DNA from: Stappia taiwanensis
Lineage (GTDB): Bacteria; Pseudomonadota; Alphaproteobacteria; Rhizobiales; Stappiaceae
DNA: 64,000 nt
NCBI RefSeq assembly: GCF_014635285.1
Contig: NZ_BMCR01000005.1
Location: forward strand, 186,001 to 250,000
Direction of reading: 5' to 3'
In this document: in pieces, positions 28,701 to 37,931 of the stretch
Position numbering within the stretch: the first letter of the stretch is position 1
Layout of the letters: each line of letters starts with the position of its first letter
Made by a program: the position numbers and the translations under genes
Notes under the pieces: generated by a model
Seen by the model: the letters and a program-made list of their open reading frames with translations, nothing else
Told to the model about the DNA's origin: nothing
Database searches by the model: none

Positions 28701-30125
28701 ATGACCCATCGCCCAGCCGCATCGGCGGCCGAAACGCACCCCCGGCGCACCCGAGCGCGGCGGCTCCTCGCTCTTGCCACGGCAGGCGTGATGGCGCTCA
28801 CAGCCACCATTCCCCCCGCAGCCGCGCAGCGCTCCCTGCCGCTGGTCCGCGATGCGGAGACCGAGGCGTTGATGCGCGACTATGCCGCGCCGATCTTCGA
28901 TGTTGCCGGCATCGCCCGCTCGCAGGTCGATATCATCCTGGTCAACAAGACCGACTTCAACGCCTTTGTCGCCGACGCCCGGCGCATCTTCATCAACATC
29001 GGCGTGATCCTCGACGCGGAAACCCCGGGCGAGGTGATCGGCGTGCTGGCGCATGAGACCGGGCACATCACCGGCAATCATCTGGTGCGCATGCGTCAGG
29101 CGCTGGCCAACGCCCAATTGATGGCCGCCCTCGGTATCCTGCTCGGGGCCGGCGCGGTCGCGGCCGGCGCCTCGGCCGGCTCCAGCAGCGCCGTGCAAGG
29201 GGGCGCCGGCGCGCTGACCGCCGGAGCCGGCCTTGCCCAGCGGACGCTGCTTGCCTACCGGCGCGGCGAGGAATCGGTGGCCGACCGGGCCGCCATCACC
29301 TTCCTGGAAAAGACCGGCCAATCGGCCAAGGGGATGCTGAAGACCTTCTCCCGCTTCGCCGACCAGGCGCTTTTCTCGGCGAAATACACCGACCCCTACG
29401 CCCAGAGCCACCCGATGCCGCGCGAGCGCCTCAACGCGCTGGAAACCCTCGCCAAACGCAGCCGCTACTACAACAAGCCGGCGCCCACCGCCCTTCAGGC
29501 GCGTCACGACATGGTCCGCGCCAAGCTGCTGGCCTTCACCAGCCACCCGAATGTGGTGGCCCGCGCCTACCCCTCGTCCGACCGGTCGCTGGCGGCCGAG
29601 TACGCCCGGGCGGTGGTGTCGATGCGCACCAGGAGCCGCCGCACCAGCGTCAAGATGATCGACGCGCTGATCTCGCGGCAGCCGGACAATCCTTATTTTT
29701 ATGAGCTGAAGGGGCAGGCGCTGCTGGAATCCGGCAATCCGAAGGCCGCGATCGCCCCCTTCCGCAAGGCACTGTCGCTGCGCCCACGCGAGGCCCAGTT
29801 CATGATCTGGCTCGGCTTTGCCCTGGTCGCTTCCAACGACAAGGCCCGCCTGGGCGAGGCGGAAAAGATCCTGAAGGCAGGTCTGCGGATCGACCCGAAT
29901 TCGCCGATCGGCTATTCCCAGCTCGCCATCGCCCACGGGCGACAGGGCGAAACCGCCGAGGCCGACCTTGCCACCGCCCGCGGCCTGATGGCCCGGGGTG
30001 ACTTCCGCGGCGCCAAGCGCTACGCCACTCGCGCCCGGAAAAAGTTGAAGCGCGGCACGCCCGCCTGGCTGCAAGCCGACGATATCGTGTCCTACAAACC
30101 ACCGAAACTGCCGGGACGGTCCTGA
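28701..30125 (+). CDS. Periplasmic M48 metalloprotease with TPR repeats, BepA-like
   Basis: A 474-residue protein with an N-terminal signal segment (about residues 18-42 after a basic stretch). The M48 zinc motif HETGH is at residues 118-122, and the third ligand glutamate lies in GEESVADRAA. The C-terminal half has helical repeats of TPR type. The architecture equals that of BepA/YfgC, which controls assembly and clearance of outer-membrane proteins such as LptD. A DsbA-like gene follows 84 bases downstream, a sensible partner for disulfide-rich envelope clients. Confidence 0.88.
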   Translation: MTHRPAASAAETHPRRTRARRLLALATAGVMALTATIPPAAAQRSLPLVRDAETEALMRDYAAPIFDVAGIARSQVDIILVNKTDFNAFVADARRIFINIGVILDAETPGEVIGVLAHETGHITGNHLVRMRQALANAQLMAALGILLGAGAVAAGASAGSSSAVQGGAGALTAGAGLAQRTLLAYRRGEESVADRAAITFLEKTGQSAKGMLKTFSRFADQALFSAKYTDPYAQSHPMPRERLNALETLAKRSRYYNKPAPTALQARHDMVRAKLLAFTSHPNVVARAYPSSDRSLAAEYARAVVSMRTRSRRTSVKMIDALISRQPDNPYFYELKGQALLESGNPKAAIAPFRKALSLRPREAQFMIWLGFALVASNDKARLGEAEKILKAGLRIDPNSPIGYSQLAIAHGRQGETAEADLATARGLMARGDFRGAKRYATRARKKLKRGTPAWLQADDIVSYKPPKLPGRS

Positions 30126-30209
30126 CCCCGCCCGGCACACCAAAGAAGTCCTCTCGCAATTCCGCGCCTGTTGGCGCATACGGGTGCTCCCACCCGCCTG
30201 GAGACAAAG

Positions 30210-30968
30210 ATGAAGAAACTGCTGCAGACCGCCACGCTGGCGCTGGCCGTCACCCTCCCCGCCCTGCCGGCCCCGGCGCTCGCGGAGGAGCCGCTCGCCC
30301 GCACCGATGTGGAAACCATCGTGCGCGAATACCTTCTCGCCAATCCGGAAGTGATCCGCGATGCGATCAAGGAACTGGAGCGGCGCGAGGTCGCGGCGGC
30401 GAACAAGGCCCGGGCCGATGCCCTCAACACCGTTTCCGACGTCTTGTTCAACTCCACCCGCCAGGTGGAAATCGGCAATCCGGACGGCGACGTCACCTTG
30501 GTGGAGTTCTTCGACTACAACTGCGGCTACTGCAAGCGGGCCATGGACGACATGCTGCGCCTCCTCGATGAGGACAAGAACCTGCGCATCGTGCTGAAGG
30601 AATTCCCGGTGCTCGGACAGGGCTCGGTGGAAGCGGCACAGGTCGCCATCGCGGTGGCGGCGGTCGATTCCTCCAAGTATCTGGACTTCCACAAGGTGCT
30701 GATGGGCGGCCGGGGCCAGGCCAACCGCGCCCGCGCCCTCGACGCGGCCAAGAAGGCCGGCCTCGACATCGCCAAGGTGGAAGCGGCGATGAACAACAAG
30801 GAAGTCGGCGCCACGGTGGAAGAGGTCTACATGCTGGCCAACCGGCTCGGCCTGACCGGCACCCCATCCTATGTGGTCGGCAAGGACGTCATCATGGGCG
30901 CCGTCGGCTATGACGAGCTGAAGGAAAAGATCTCGGCCGCGCGCAACTGCGACGAGAGCACCTGCTGA
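30210..30968 (+). CDS. DsbA-family thiol:disulfide oxidoreductase
   Basis: A 252-residue periplasmic protein with a signal peptide (cleavage after ALA near residue 25). An N-terminal helical segment resembling the DsbA_N/ScsC extension is followed by a thioredoxin-like domain with the active site C105-G-Y-C108 and a cis-proline in GTPSYV. It probably oxidises or isomerises disulfides of envelope proteins. GGAGA lies before the ATG at 30210. An additional cysteine pair close to the C-terminus (NCDESTC) is unusual but also occurs in relatives. Confidence 0.9.
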   Translation: MKKLLQTATLALAVTLPALPAPALAEEPLARTDVETIVREYLLANPEVIRDAIKELERREVAAANKARADALNTVSDVLFNSTRQVEIGNPDGDVTLVEFFDYNCGYCKRAMDDMLRLLDEDKNLRIVLKEFPVLGQGSVEAAQVAIAVAAVDSSKYLDFHKVLMGGRGQANRARALDAAKKAGLDIAKVEAAMNNKEVGATVEEVYMLANRLGLTGTPSYVVGKDVIMGAVGYDELKEKISAARNCDESTC

Positions 30969-31111
30969 GCCCCATGTCGCCTGAAGAGCCGATCGGGAGT
31001 TGTTGATGCTCCCGGTCCGGTTTCCCCTTTTCCTCCCCGGGGCAAATGCATATAAGGGGCGGTGTGATGAGCGCGCATGATCGATGTCGCGCCGCCCTTA
31101 GCGGGGAATGA

Positions 31112-31552
31112 ATGTCCGCCTCCATCTATATCCTCAATGGTCCCAACCTCAATCGCCTCGGCACCCGTGAACCGGAAACCTACGGCAGCACGACGCTTGG
31201 CGACATCGAGGGACTGTGCCGTGATGTCGGCGAGGATCTCAATCTGGAGATCGAGTTCCGGCAGTCCAATCATGAAGGGCTGCTGGTGGACTGGATTCAG
31301 GAAGCCGGCGACCTGGCCCAGGGCCTGGTGCTCAACCCGGCGGCTTTCACCCATACCTCCGTGGCGATCCACGATGCCATTCGTGCCGTCGAAATTCCCA
31401 CCGTCGAGGTGCACCTGTCGAACGTGTTCGCCAGGGAAGCATTTCGGCACCATTCCTATGTGTCGCCGGTGGCCCTCGGTGTGATCTGCGGCTTCGGCGC
31501 GACCGGATATCGGCTCGCGCTCGAAGCCCTTTCCACCGTTATCAGGCCCTGA
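31112..31552 (+). CDS. aroQ: Type II 3-dehydroquinate dehydratase
   Basis: A 146-residue cytoplasmic enzyme of the shikimate pathway that dehydrates 3-dehydroquinate and forms dodecamers in this family. The N-terminal [16 protein letters not shown] signature with the catalytic arginine and the following tyrosine, the RQSNHEG motif and [11 protein letters not shown] are all intact. GGGG precedes the ATG. It leads a run of aroQ, accB and accC on the same strand. Confidence 0.96.
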   Translation: MSASIYILNGPNLNRLGTREPETYGSTTLGDIEGLCRDVGEDLNLEIEFRQSNHEGLLVDWIQEAGDLAQGLVLNPAAFTHTSVAIHDAIRAVEIPTVEVHLSNVFAREAFRHHSYVSPVALGVICGFGATGYRLALEALSTVIRP

Positions 31553-31582
31553 TCCGCGACCGGAGCCCAACAAGAAAAGACA

Positions 31583-32041
31583 ATGTCAGACAAGAAGCAG
31601 AAGCTCGATCAGGATCTGATCCGCCAGCTCGCGGAGCTGCTCGACGAAACCAAGCTGACCGAGATCGAACTGGAGCGCGACGATTTCCGCGTCCGGGTCG
31701 CCCGTCAGATCACCATCGAAGCCCCGGTGCACGCCGCACCGCGCGCCGAGGCGGCAGCTCCCGCCCAGCCGGCGGCCGCAGCGGCTGCGGCCGACCCGTC
31801 CGGTCACCCCGGCGCGGTCCCCTCGCCGATGGTCGGCACCGCCTACCGGGCTCCGGAGCCGGGCGCGCGCAATTTCGTCGAGGTCGGCGACACGGTCGCA
31901 GCCGGTGACACGCTGATGATCATCGAGGCGATGAAGACCATGAACCACATCCCGGCGCCGCAGGCCGGCCGGGTGACCGCTGTGCTCGTCGAGGACGGGC
32001 AGCCGGTGGAGTATGGCGAGCCCCTCGTCATTCTTGAATGA
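31583..32041 (+). CDS. accB: Biotin carboxyl carrier protein of acetyl-CoA carboxylase
   Basis: A 152-residue carrier protein for the first step of fatty acid synthesis. The biotin-accepting lysine is K118 in EAMKTMN. An Ala/Pro-rich linker (about residues 48-78) separates an N-terminal helical part from the biotinyl domain. accC follows 14 bases later. Confidence 0.97.
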   Translation: MSDKKQKLDQDLIRQLAELLDETKLTEIELERDDFRVRVARQITIEAPVHAAPRAEAAAPAQPAAAAAAADPSGHPGAVPSPMVGTAYRAPEPGARNFVEVGDTVAAGDTLMIIEAMKTMNHIPAPQAGRVTAVLVEDGQPVEYGEPLVILE

Positions 32042-32055
32042 CGGGGGTTGAATCG

Positions 32056-33405
32056 ATGTTTTCCAAGATCCTGATCGCGAATCGTGGCGAAATCGCCCTG
32101 CGGGTTCTGCGCGCGTGCAAGGAACTGGGCATCCAGACCGTGGCGGTGCACTCCACCGCCGACGCCAATGCCATGCATGTGCGCCTTGCCGACGAAAGCG
32201 TGTGCATCGGCCCGGCCTCGGCCACCGACAGCTATCTCAACATCCCGCAACTTCTGGCGGCCTGTGAGATCACCGGTGCCGACGCGGTCCATCCCGGCTA
32301 TGGCTTCCTGTCGGAGAATGCCCGGTTCGCGGACATCCTGGAGGCGCATAACATCGCCTTCATCGGCCCCACCGCCGATCATATCCGCATCATGGGCGAC
32401 AAGATCGAGGCGAAGCTGACCGCCCAGCGGCTCGGCATTCCGGTGGTTCCCGGCTCCGACGGCGCCGTCACTCCCTCGGACGACGCCCATGCCATCGCCC
32501 GCGAAATCGGCTATCCGGTGCTGGTCAAGGCCGCTGCCGGTGGCGGCGGGCGCGGCATGAAGGTCGCCGAGACCGAAAAGGACCTCGACCGGGCTCTGTC
32601 GACCGCCCGGGCCGAAGCCAAGGCCGCCTTCGGCGACGACGCCCTTTACATGGAAAAGTACCTGGGCAAGCCGCGCCACATCGAAATTCAGGTGCTGGGC
32701 GACGGCCAGGGCAACGCCATCCATCTGGGCGAGCGCGACTGCTCCTTGCAGCGCCGGCACCAGAAGGTGTGGGAAGAGGCACCCTCCCCGGCCCTCAATG
32801 CCAGCCAGCGCACCGAAATCGGCGAGATCGTCGCCGATGCCATGCGCAAGCTCAAGTACCGGGGCGTCGGCACCATCGAGTTCCTCTATGAGAACGGCGA
32901 GTTCTACTTCATCGAGATGAACACCCGCCTTCAGGTGGAACATCCGGTGACGGAGATGATCACCGGCATCGATCTCGTCAACGAGCAGATCCGCATCGCC
33001 TCCGGTGCCAAGCTGACCATACGTCAGGAAGATGTGCTGTTCGAGGGCCATGCCATCGAATGCCGCATCAACGCGGAAAACCCGCGCAGCTTCGTGCCCT
33101 CGCCGGGACAGATCACCTATTACCACCCGCCGGGTGGGCTCGGTGTGCGGGTCGATTCCGGTGTCTATCAGGGCTACCGGATCCCGCCGTATTATGACAG
33201 CCTGATCGGCAAGCTGATTGTCCATGGCCGCAATCGGGTGGAATGCCTGATGCGGCTGCGCCGTTGCCTCGATGAATTCGTGGTCGACGGAATCGAATCG
33301 ACCATTCCGTTGTTCCGCGATCTGGTCGACAATCAGGATATCGCCAATGGCATGTATGATATCCATTGGCTGGAAAAATACCTGGCAGCGGCCGGCGAGG
33401 ACTGA
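32056..33405 (+). CDS. accC: Biotin carboxylase subunit of acetyl-CoA carboxylase
   Basis: A 449-residue ATP-grasp enzyme that carboxylates biotin on AccB using bicarbonate and ATP. The start [16 protein letters not shown] is the family N-terminus; the glycine loop [22 protein letters not shown] and [13 protein letters not shown] motifs are present. The ATG at 32056 is preferred over an in-frame upstream ATG that overlaps accB. aat follows. Confidence 0.97.
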   Translation: MFSKILIANRGEIALRVLRACKELGIQTVAVHSTADANAMHVRLADESVCIGPASATDSYLNIPQLLAACEITGADAVHPGYGFLSENARFADILEAHNIAFIGPTADHIRIMGDKIEAKLTAQRLGIPVVPGSDGAVTPSDDAHAIAREIGYPVLVKAAAGGGGRGMKVAETEKDLDRALSTARAEAKAAFGDDALYMEKYLGKPRHIEIQVLGDGQGNAIHLGERDCSLQRRHQKVWEEAPSPALNASQRTEIGEIVADAMRKLKYRGVGTIEFLYENGEFYFIEMNTRLQVEHPVTEMITGIDLVNEQIRIASGAKLTIRQEDVLFEGHAIECRINAENPRSFVPSPGQITYYHPPGGLGVRVDSGVYQGYRIPPYYDSLIGKLIVHGRNRVECLMRLRRCLDEFVVDGIESTIPLFRDLVDNQDIANGMYDIHWLEKYLAAAGED

Positions 33406-33466
33406 TCCGGATCGACGATCCTGATCGGTTGCGGACCGGAGACGCTGCACTCCGGGACGAAAGCAC

Positions 33467-34135
33467 ATGGCGGCTAACAAGAACGACGCTCTGGAGATCA
33501 CCCCGCAGGTTTTGCTGAAGGCCTATGCCTGCGGGATCTTCCCCATGGCGGAATCGGCGGATGATCCCAATCTGTTCTGGATCGAGCCGGAGCATCGGGG
33601 GGTGTTGCCACTGGATAGCTGGCACATCCCCAAGCGGCTGCGCCGCACCCTCCGCCAGGACGCGTTCGAGATCCGGATCAACACCGATTTCGAGGGCATC
33701 ATCGACGGCTGTGCCGCCCCCATGCCGGGGCGGCGCAAGACCTGGATCAACAGCGAGATCCGCCGGCTCTATGGCGCGCTGTTCGACATGGGCTATTGCC
33801 ACACGGTGGAAGCCTGGCGCGAGGGCCGGCTCGTCGGCGGGCTCTACGGCGTCTGCCTCGGCGCGGCGTTTTTCGGCGAAAGCATGTTCGCCTTTGAGCG
33901 GGATGCCTCCAAGGTGGCGCTGGCCCACCTCATCGCCCGGCTGGTTGCCGGTCATTTCACCCTGCTCGACACCCAGTTCGTCACCGAGCATCTTGCCCAG
34001 TTCGGCGTCATCGAGGTGCCCAAGCCGCGCTACGACCGGATGCTGGAAGCCAGTCTGACCCATAGCGGCGACTTCTTTGCGCTGCCGCGCAATGCCACTG
34101 GCGCCGATGTGCTGGAAGTGCTGGGGCTGGCGTAA
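33467..34135 (+). CDS. aat: Leucyl/phenylalanyl-tRNA-protein transferase
   Basis: A 222-residue enzyme that adds Leu or Phe to proteins with N-terminal Arg or Lys, marking them for ClpAP (N-degron pathway). The start region [10 protein letters not shown], the central GRRKTWIN and the [18 protein letters not shown] stretch are diagnostic. Its place after accC is common in this bacterial order. Confidence 0.96.
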   Translation: MAANKNDALEITPQVLLKAYACGIFPMAESADDPNLFWIEPEHRGVLPLDSWHIPKRLRRTLRQDAFEIRINTDFEGIIDGCAAPMPGRRKTWINSEIRRLYGALFDMGYCHTVEAWREGRLVGGLYGVCLGAAFFGESMFAFERDASKVALAHLIARLVAGHFTLLDTQFVTEHLAQFGVIEVPKPRYDRMLEASLTHSGDFFALPRNATGADVLEVLGLA

Positions 34136-34180
34136 CGACGGGCCGGGCTTCCCACGCAGCGGGCGCGGCCTTGCGGCCGG

Positions 34181-34828
34181 TCAGCCGAGGTTCAGTGCCT
34201 TGGCGATTTCCGCCGCCAGATGGCGGGCTTCCTCCGCTCCCTTGCCGCGCGCGTCGGTCTCAAGCACCGTCTTGCCCATCCCCATGGAGGCGGCGAAGGC
34301 GGTACGGTTGCCCAGCCGCGCGTCACAGACCTGGAAGCCGTTTCCGGCGATCTCCTCCAGGATTTCCGCCGTCAGCGCGGCGCGGGGCGGCACCCGGTTG
34401 AGCACCACCATCGACGCGGTTCTCTCGCGCGCGGCGATCTCGACCGTCTGACCGGTGGCCCACAGGTCCACCTGGGTCGGCTGCACCGGGATCATCACCA
34501 GATCGGCCGCCTCGATGGCCGGGCGCACATCCGAGTCGGTCTTCGGAGGCGTGTCGATGATCACCAGCCCATGATCACGCGCCAGCGACCGCGCCTCGCG
34601 CCGCGCGCCCCAACCGCTGGAGGTGCGGAAGGTCAGACCGGTTTCGCGCTCGCCAAACGCCTGCTCACGCGCTTCAAACCAGGTGCCGAGCGAGCCTTGC
34701 GGATCCACATCGACGAGCGCCACCGGAAAGGCGCCGCTCTGCGCCAGGGCCACAGCCAGATGCGCGGCCAGCGTGGTCTTGCCCGACCCGCCCTTCTGCT
34801 GCGCCACCGAAAGAATTCTGCCACTCAT
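34181..34828 (-). CDS. ParA-family ATPase
   Basis: A 215-residue deviant-Walker ATPase. The P-loop QQKGGSGKTT, the DVDPQGS motif and VIIDTPP are present. It is short and lacks a DNA-binding N-terminus, so it resembles the orphan ParA/MipZ-like or cargo-positioning proteins rather than a plasmid partition protein; there is no parB beside it. GGAGG lies seven bases before the ATG at 34828. Divergent neighbour: an FAH-family gene across about 230 bases with no other feature. Confidence 0.88.
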   Translation of the reverse strand: MSGRILSVAQQKGGSGKTTLAAHLAVALAQSGAFPVALVDVDPQGSLGTWFEAREQAFGERETGLTFRTSSGWGARREARSLARDHGLVIIDTPPKTDSDVRPAIEAADLVMIPVQPTQVDLWATGQTVEIAARERTASMVVLNRVPPRAALTAEILEEIAGNGFQVCDARLGNRTAFAASMGMGKTVLETDARGKGAEEARHLAAEIAKALNLG

Positions 34829-35059
34829 GTCATCGCCTCCGGTGACAGTGTTGCACTGCGAAAGGCGCCGGACAACGCTGAATTCGCCCGACGCCGCAAC
34901 AAAATACCCGAAAGGCGGCAAGACGCCCTGCGGACAGGCCAACCGCCGCCGCTGGACCGGCGCGCGGGCTTCCCCTAGTAATGCAACCGATCCTATTTCC
35001 GCACGACTCGGGCCCGGTCCCGTCGCGCCCCCCGCCCCCTTGAAACAAGGACATCTCCC

Positions 35060-35758
35060 ATGGCTCAGTTCGTGATCGCTCCCCCCCGCCAGCCGAGCCT
35101 TGCCATTGAGGGAAGCACCGAACGTTTCCCCCTGCGCCGGGTGTATTGCGTTGGCCGCAACTATGCGGCCCATGCCCGGGAAATGGGGAACGACCCGGAT
35201 CGCGAACCTCCGTTCTTCTTTTCAAAGCCGGCGGATGCGGTCTGCGACGCCGGCGGCACGGTGCCCTATCCGCCGCTGACGGAAGATCTGCATCACGAGA
35301 TGGAGCTTGTCGTCGCCATCGGCGTCGGCGGCAGTGACATCGACCCGGCTGCGGCCACCGATCATATCTGGGGCTATGGCGCCGGCCTCGACCTCACCCG
35401 CCGCGATTTGCAGGCCCAAGCCAAGAAACTCGGTCGCCCCTGGGACTGGGCCAAGGGGTTCGACCAGTCCGCCCCTTGCGCACCGCTGATCCCCGCCAGC
35501 CGGATCGGACATCCGGTTTCGGGGCGCATCTGGCTCAAGGTCAATGGCGAGCTGCGCCAGGAGGGGGATCTGGCCGACCAGATCTGGCCGGTCGCCGATA
35601 TCGTCGCCATCTGCAGCCGCGCGGTGCGCCTCGAACCGGGCGATCTGATCCTCACCGGCACGCCGGCTGGCGTCGGTCCGCTGCAGCCCGGCGACAAGAT
35701 CGAAGGCGGCATCGAGGGCATCACCGACATTTCCCTGACCATCGGTCCGCGCGCATGA
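35060..35758 (+). CDS. Fumarylacetoacetate hydrolase family protein
   Basis: A 232-residue member of the FAH family, which hydrolyses or decarboxylates oxo-acids with a divalent metal. Family motifs YCVGRNYAAHAREM, FFSKPADAV and the metal-binding HHEMELVVAIG are present, as is GYGAGLDLTRRDLQ. It is likely a fumarylpyruvate hydrolase or oxaloacetate tautomerase-like enzyme; the exact reaction is open. It has its own promoter region shared divergently with the ParA gene. Confidence 0.9.
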   Translation: MAQFVIAPPRQPSLAIEGSTERFPLRRVYCVGRNYAAHAREMGNDPDREPPFFFSKPADAVCDAGGTVPYPPLTEDLHHEMELVVAIGVGGSDIDPAAATDHIWGYGAGLDLTRRDLQAQAKKLGRPWDWAKGFDQSAPCAPLIPASRIGHPVSGRIWLKVNGELRQEGDLADQIWPVADIVAICSRAVRLEPGDLILTGTPAGVGPLQPGDKIEGGIEGITDISLTIGPRA

Positions 35759-35786
35759 TCCCTCTCCTCCTGCGGAAGGGGCGCGC

Positions 35787-36575
35787 GTGACGCCCGCCGG
35801 ATCTAATCACATGCCCCCGAGGCCGTTCCGCCCGTTGCGCGCCGGACCGCTGGTGGTTCTGCGGTCTCTGGCGTTCCTTTTGCTCGTGCTCGCCTCGCTG
35901 GTGCTGCTGTCGGTGCTGACCCCACTCCTGGTCATGCCACGGCGTGCCTGCCTGGCGATCGTCCGTCAGGTACTTCGCTTCTGGCTGTGGCTGCTGCGCG
36001 TCATCACCGGTCTGGGCTATGAGGTGCGCGGCCTTGAGAACCTGCCTCAGGGCGGCTGTCTGGTTGCCTCCAAGCACCAGTCGGCCTTCGAGACGCTGGC
36101 GCTGCAGGTCATCCTCGACGATCCGGCCATTGTCCTCAAACGGGAGCTGACGCTCATCCCTCTCGCTGGCTGGACCATGTGGCGGCTTGGACATATCAGC
36201 ATCAACCGTGCCGCCGGCGCCTCCGCCCTGATGACCATGGTGCGCGATGCGCGCGAGCGGCTGGCCGACGGTCGCCAGGTGGTGATCTTTCCCGAAGGCA
36301 CCCGCAGCGCGCCGCTGGCGCCGCCCAACTACAAGGCCGGGCTGTCCGCGCTCTATCGCAGCCTCAAGGTTCCCTGCGTACCGATCGCGCTCAATTCCGG
36401 CGTGTTCTGGCCCCGGCGCAGCCTGTGGCGCTTTCCCGGACGCATCGTCATCGACATCTTGCCCCCTATTCCGCCCGGCCTCGATCAGGACAGCTTCCGC
36501 GCCCGCCTGCAGGAGGAGATCGAGGACCGAACGCGCGCCCTGGTGGAAGACGCCGAAACGAACCGGCAGCGCTGA
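35787..36575 (+). CDS. plsC: 1-acyl-sn-glycerol-3-phosphate acyltransferase
   Basis: A 262-residue membrane-associated acyltransferase of phospholipid synthesis. A hydrophobic N-terminal region is followed by the acyltransferase motif SKHQSAFETLAL, where the usual HX4D is HX4E, a variant seen in alphaproteobacteria. FPEGTRS and VPCVPIALNSG motifs follow. The start is GTG at 35787 with GAAGGGG upstream. Confidence 0.9.
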   Translation: MTPAGSNHMPPRPFRPLRAGPLVVLRSLAFLLLVLASLVLLSVLTPLLVMPRRACLAIVRQVLRFWLWLLRVITGLGYEVRGLENLPQGGCLVASKHQSAFETLALQVILDDPAIVLKRELTLIPLAGWTMWRLGHISINRAAGASALMTMVRDARERLADGRQVVIFPEGTRSAPLAPPNYKAGLSALYRSLKVPCVPIALNSGVFWPRRSLWRFPGRIVIDILPPIPPGLDQDSFRARLQEEIEDRTRALVEDAETNRQR

Positions 36576-36582
36576 CGCCGTC

Positions 36583-37371
36583 TCAGCCGGTGGCTCCCGC
36601 CGGCAGCGGCGACCGTGCCGCGCCAAGACTGCGGCCGATCCCGAAAAGATCCGGCGCGAACAGCGCGAAATAGACGATGAAGGCCGAGATCGCGACGATC
36701 TCCTGCAGCGTGTAGATGTAGTAGACTGTGTACTCGATCGTATCGGGCACCAGCCCCTTCAGCACGAACATCGCCAGATAAAGGACCGTGGTCAGGGTGA
36801 TGATCTTCGCCGCCCGGACCCTGAGCGCATTCATCCTGGGTAGCAGCGCCAGCCGGGGCCGAAGGCCATCGTCCGGCATATCGACCAGCCGGGAGCCGAG
36901 ATACCCGCTCAGGAAGATTGCCGTGCCCTGACCGAGGAAGAACAGATAGCTGCCCAGCATGTGCAGATCGTGATTGTTGGCAAAGGTGTACTGGGTGCAC
37001 AGCACCATGCCGCCACTACCGATGAGCTGAGCCATGAGAACGATGACCAGCAGGCGCATCAGCGACCGGCGCCGACGCTCCTCGCCCGCCCCGTAGCGCG
37101 CCATGATTCCCAGCCGGTAGCCGTTGACGATCGGCACCAGCGCCAGCGCAATGATCGTCGTTACCGCCAGGATCATCGCGGCAAAGGGCGTGCCGATCAC
37201 CGGATCGGAAATTGCCCGGCTGATCGTTGGAGCGCTATGCTGGACGTAGTCGGGGTGACGCTGGTAGAAAGCCCAACGAGCCCAAACCATCATCGGTATC
37301 TGAACAAGGGGAATGGCGACGATCGGCGCACTAAACACCAAGCCGAGAACAAGCCCTCTGCGCGACATCAT
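36583..37371 (-). CDS. Six-helix membrane protein, possibly Frag1/DRAM/Sfk1-like
   Basis: A 262-residue inner-membrane protein with six likely helices (for example around residues 10-30, 58-80, 100-120, 130-152, 185-205 and 220-242). The number and spacing of helices, and a conserved-looking histidine in NNHDLHMLGSYLFF before helix 4, recall the Frag1/DRAM/Sfk1 group; this is a weak resemblance and no reaction is known. The start at 37371 or three bases later follows GGGAAAC. It converges with plsC and is divergent from the ACP gene. Confidence 0.7.
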   Translation of the reverse strand: MMSRRGLVLGLVFSAPIVAIPLVQIPMMVWARWAFYQRHPDYVQHSAPTISRAISDPVIGTPFAAMILAVTTIIALALVPIVNGYRLGIMARYGAGEERRRRSLMRLLVIVLMAQLIGSGGMVLCTQYTFANNHDLHMLGSYLFFLGQGTAIFLSGYLGSRLVDMPDDGLRPRLALLPRMNALRVRAAKIITLTTVLYLAMFVLKGLVPDTIEYTVYYIYTLQEIVAISAFIVYFALFAPDLFGIGRSLGAARSPLPAGATG

Positions 37372-37658
37372 GTTTCCCAGCCCATTCGACCTTCCCCGGT
37401 TGCCTTGACCATGCCCGTCGCGCACATGCCCCACCAGATCGACGACAAAGGTCATCAGACCCGAGGACCAGGCAGCATCGCCAGTCCTTACCGGATTGCC
37501 GCCCCGCGTGACAAGCCACCCCCGGCAGACCGGCAGGTCAGGAAGGCACGCAGGAAGCCCCTCGCGCGCGCTATCGGTGCATTTCCTGCTGGATACTATG
37601 CCGACAAGGACTTATGACAGCCCGAATGACGTCAGGACAATAGGGACAGACAAGCCAC
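37372..37658. other. Divergent intergenic region upstream of the ACP operon
   Basis: These 287 bases separate the membrane-protein gene from the ACP gene and should hold both promoters. I see no extra gene and no strong palindrome. Confidence 0.5.
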
Positions 37659-37931
37659 ATGAAACTTAAGGTCGACGGGATTGAACCCGAGACGCTTGAC
37701 CGCCTCCTTGACCTCGTTGCAACGGAAGGCATGGTCGAGCGTGACAAGCTGACACTGGAAGCCACGTTCGAAGAACTGGGCATCCAATCGGCAGATATGG
37801 TCGTCATCCTGATGGCGATCGAAGAGGAATTTGGCATCTACATTCCGGTAGATGGCGATCTTGCCGACGCCCAAACGGTTGGGGACTTCCTGAAGGTCCT
37901 CGCGGAACGCATGAAGGACAATGCGGCGTGA
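37659..37931 (+). CDS. Acyl carrier protein of a specialised fatty-acid module
   Basis: A 90-residue ACP. The phosphopantetheine-accepting serine is S44 in GIQSADMV, where the usual aspartate before serine is glutamine and the following leucine is alanine, so it is not the housekeeping ACP. The second helix after the serine (EEEFGIYIP) is typical for NodF- and AcpXL-like carriers. Its stop overlaps the ketosynthase start by GTGA. With the next three genes it forms a four-gene operon. Confidence 0.85.
   Translation: MKLKVDGIEPETLDRLLDLVATEGMVERDKLTLEATFEELGIQSADMVVILMAIEEEFGIYIPVDGDLADAQTVGDFLKVLAERMKDNAA

Noticed and set aside
28671-30692. Long open frame on the minus strand opposite the M48 protease and DsbA-like genes
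   Set aside because: Low-complexity antisense translation without motifs; both real genes have signal peptides and active sites.
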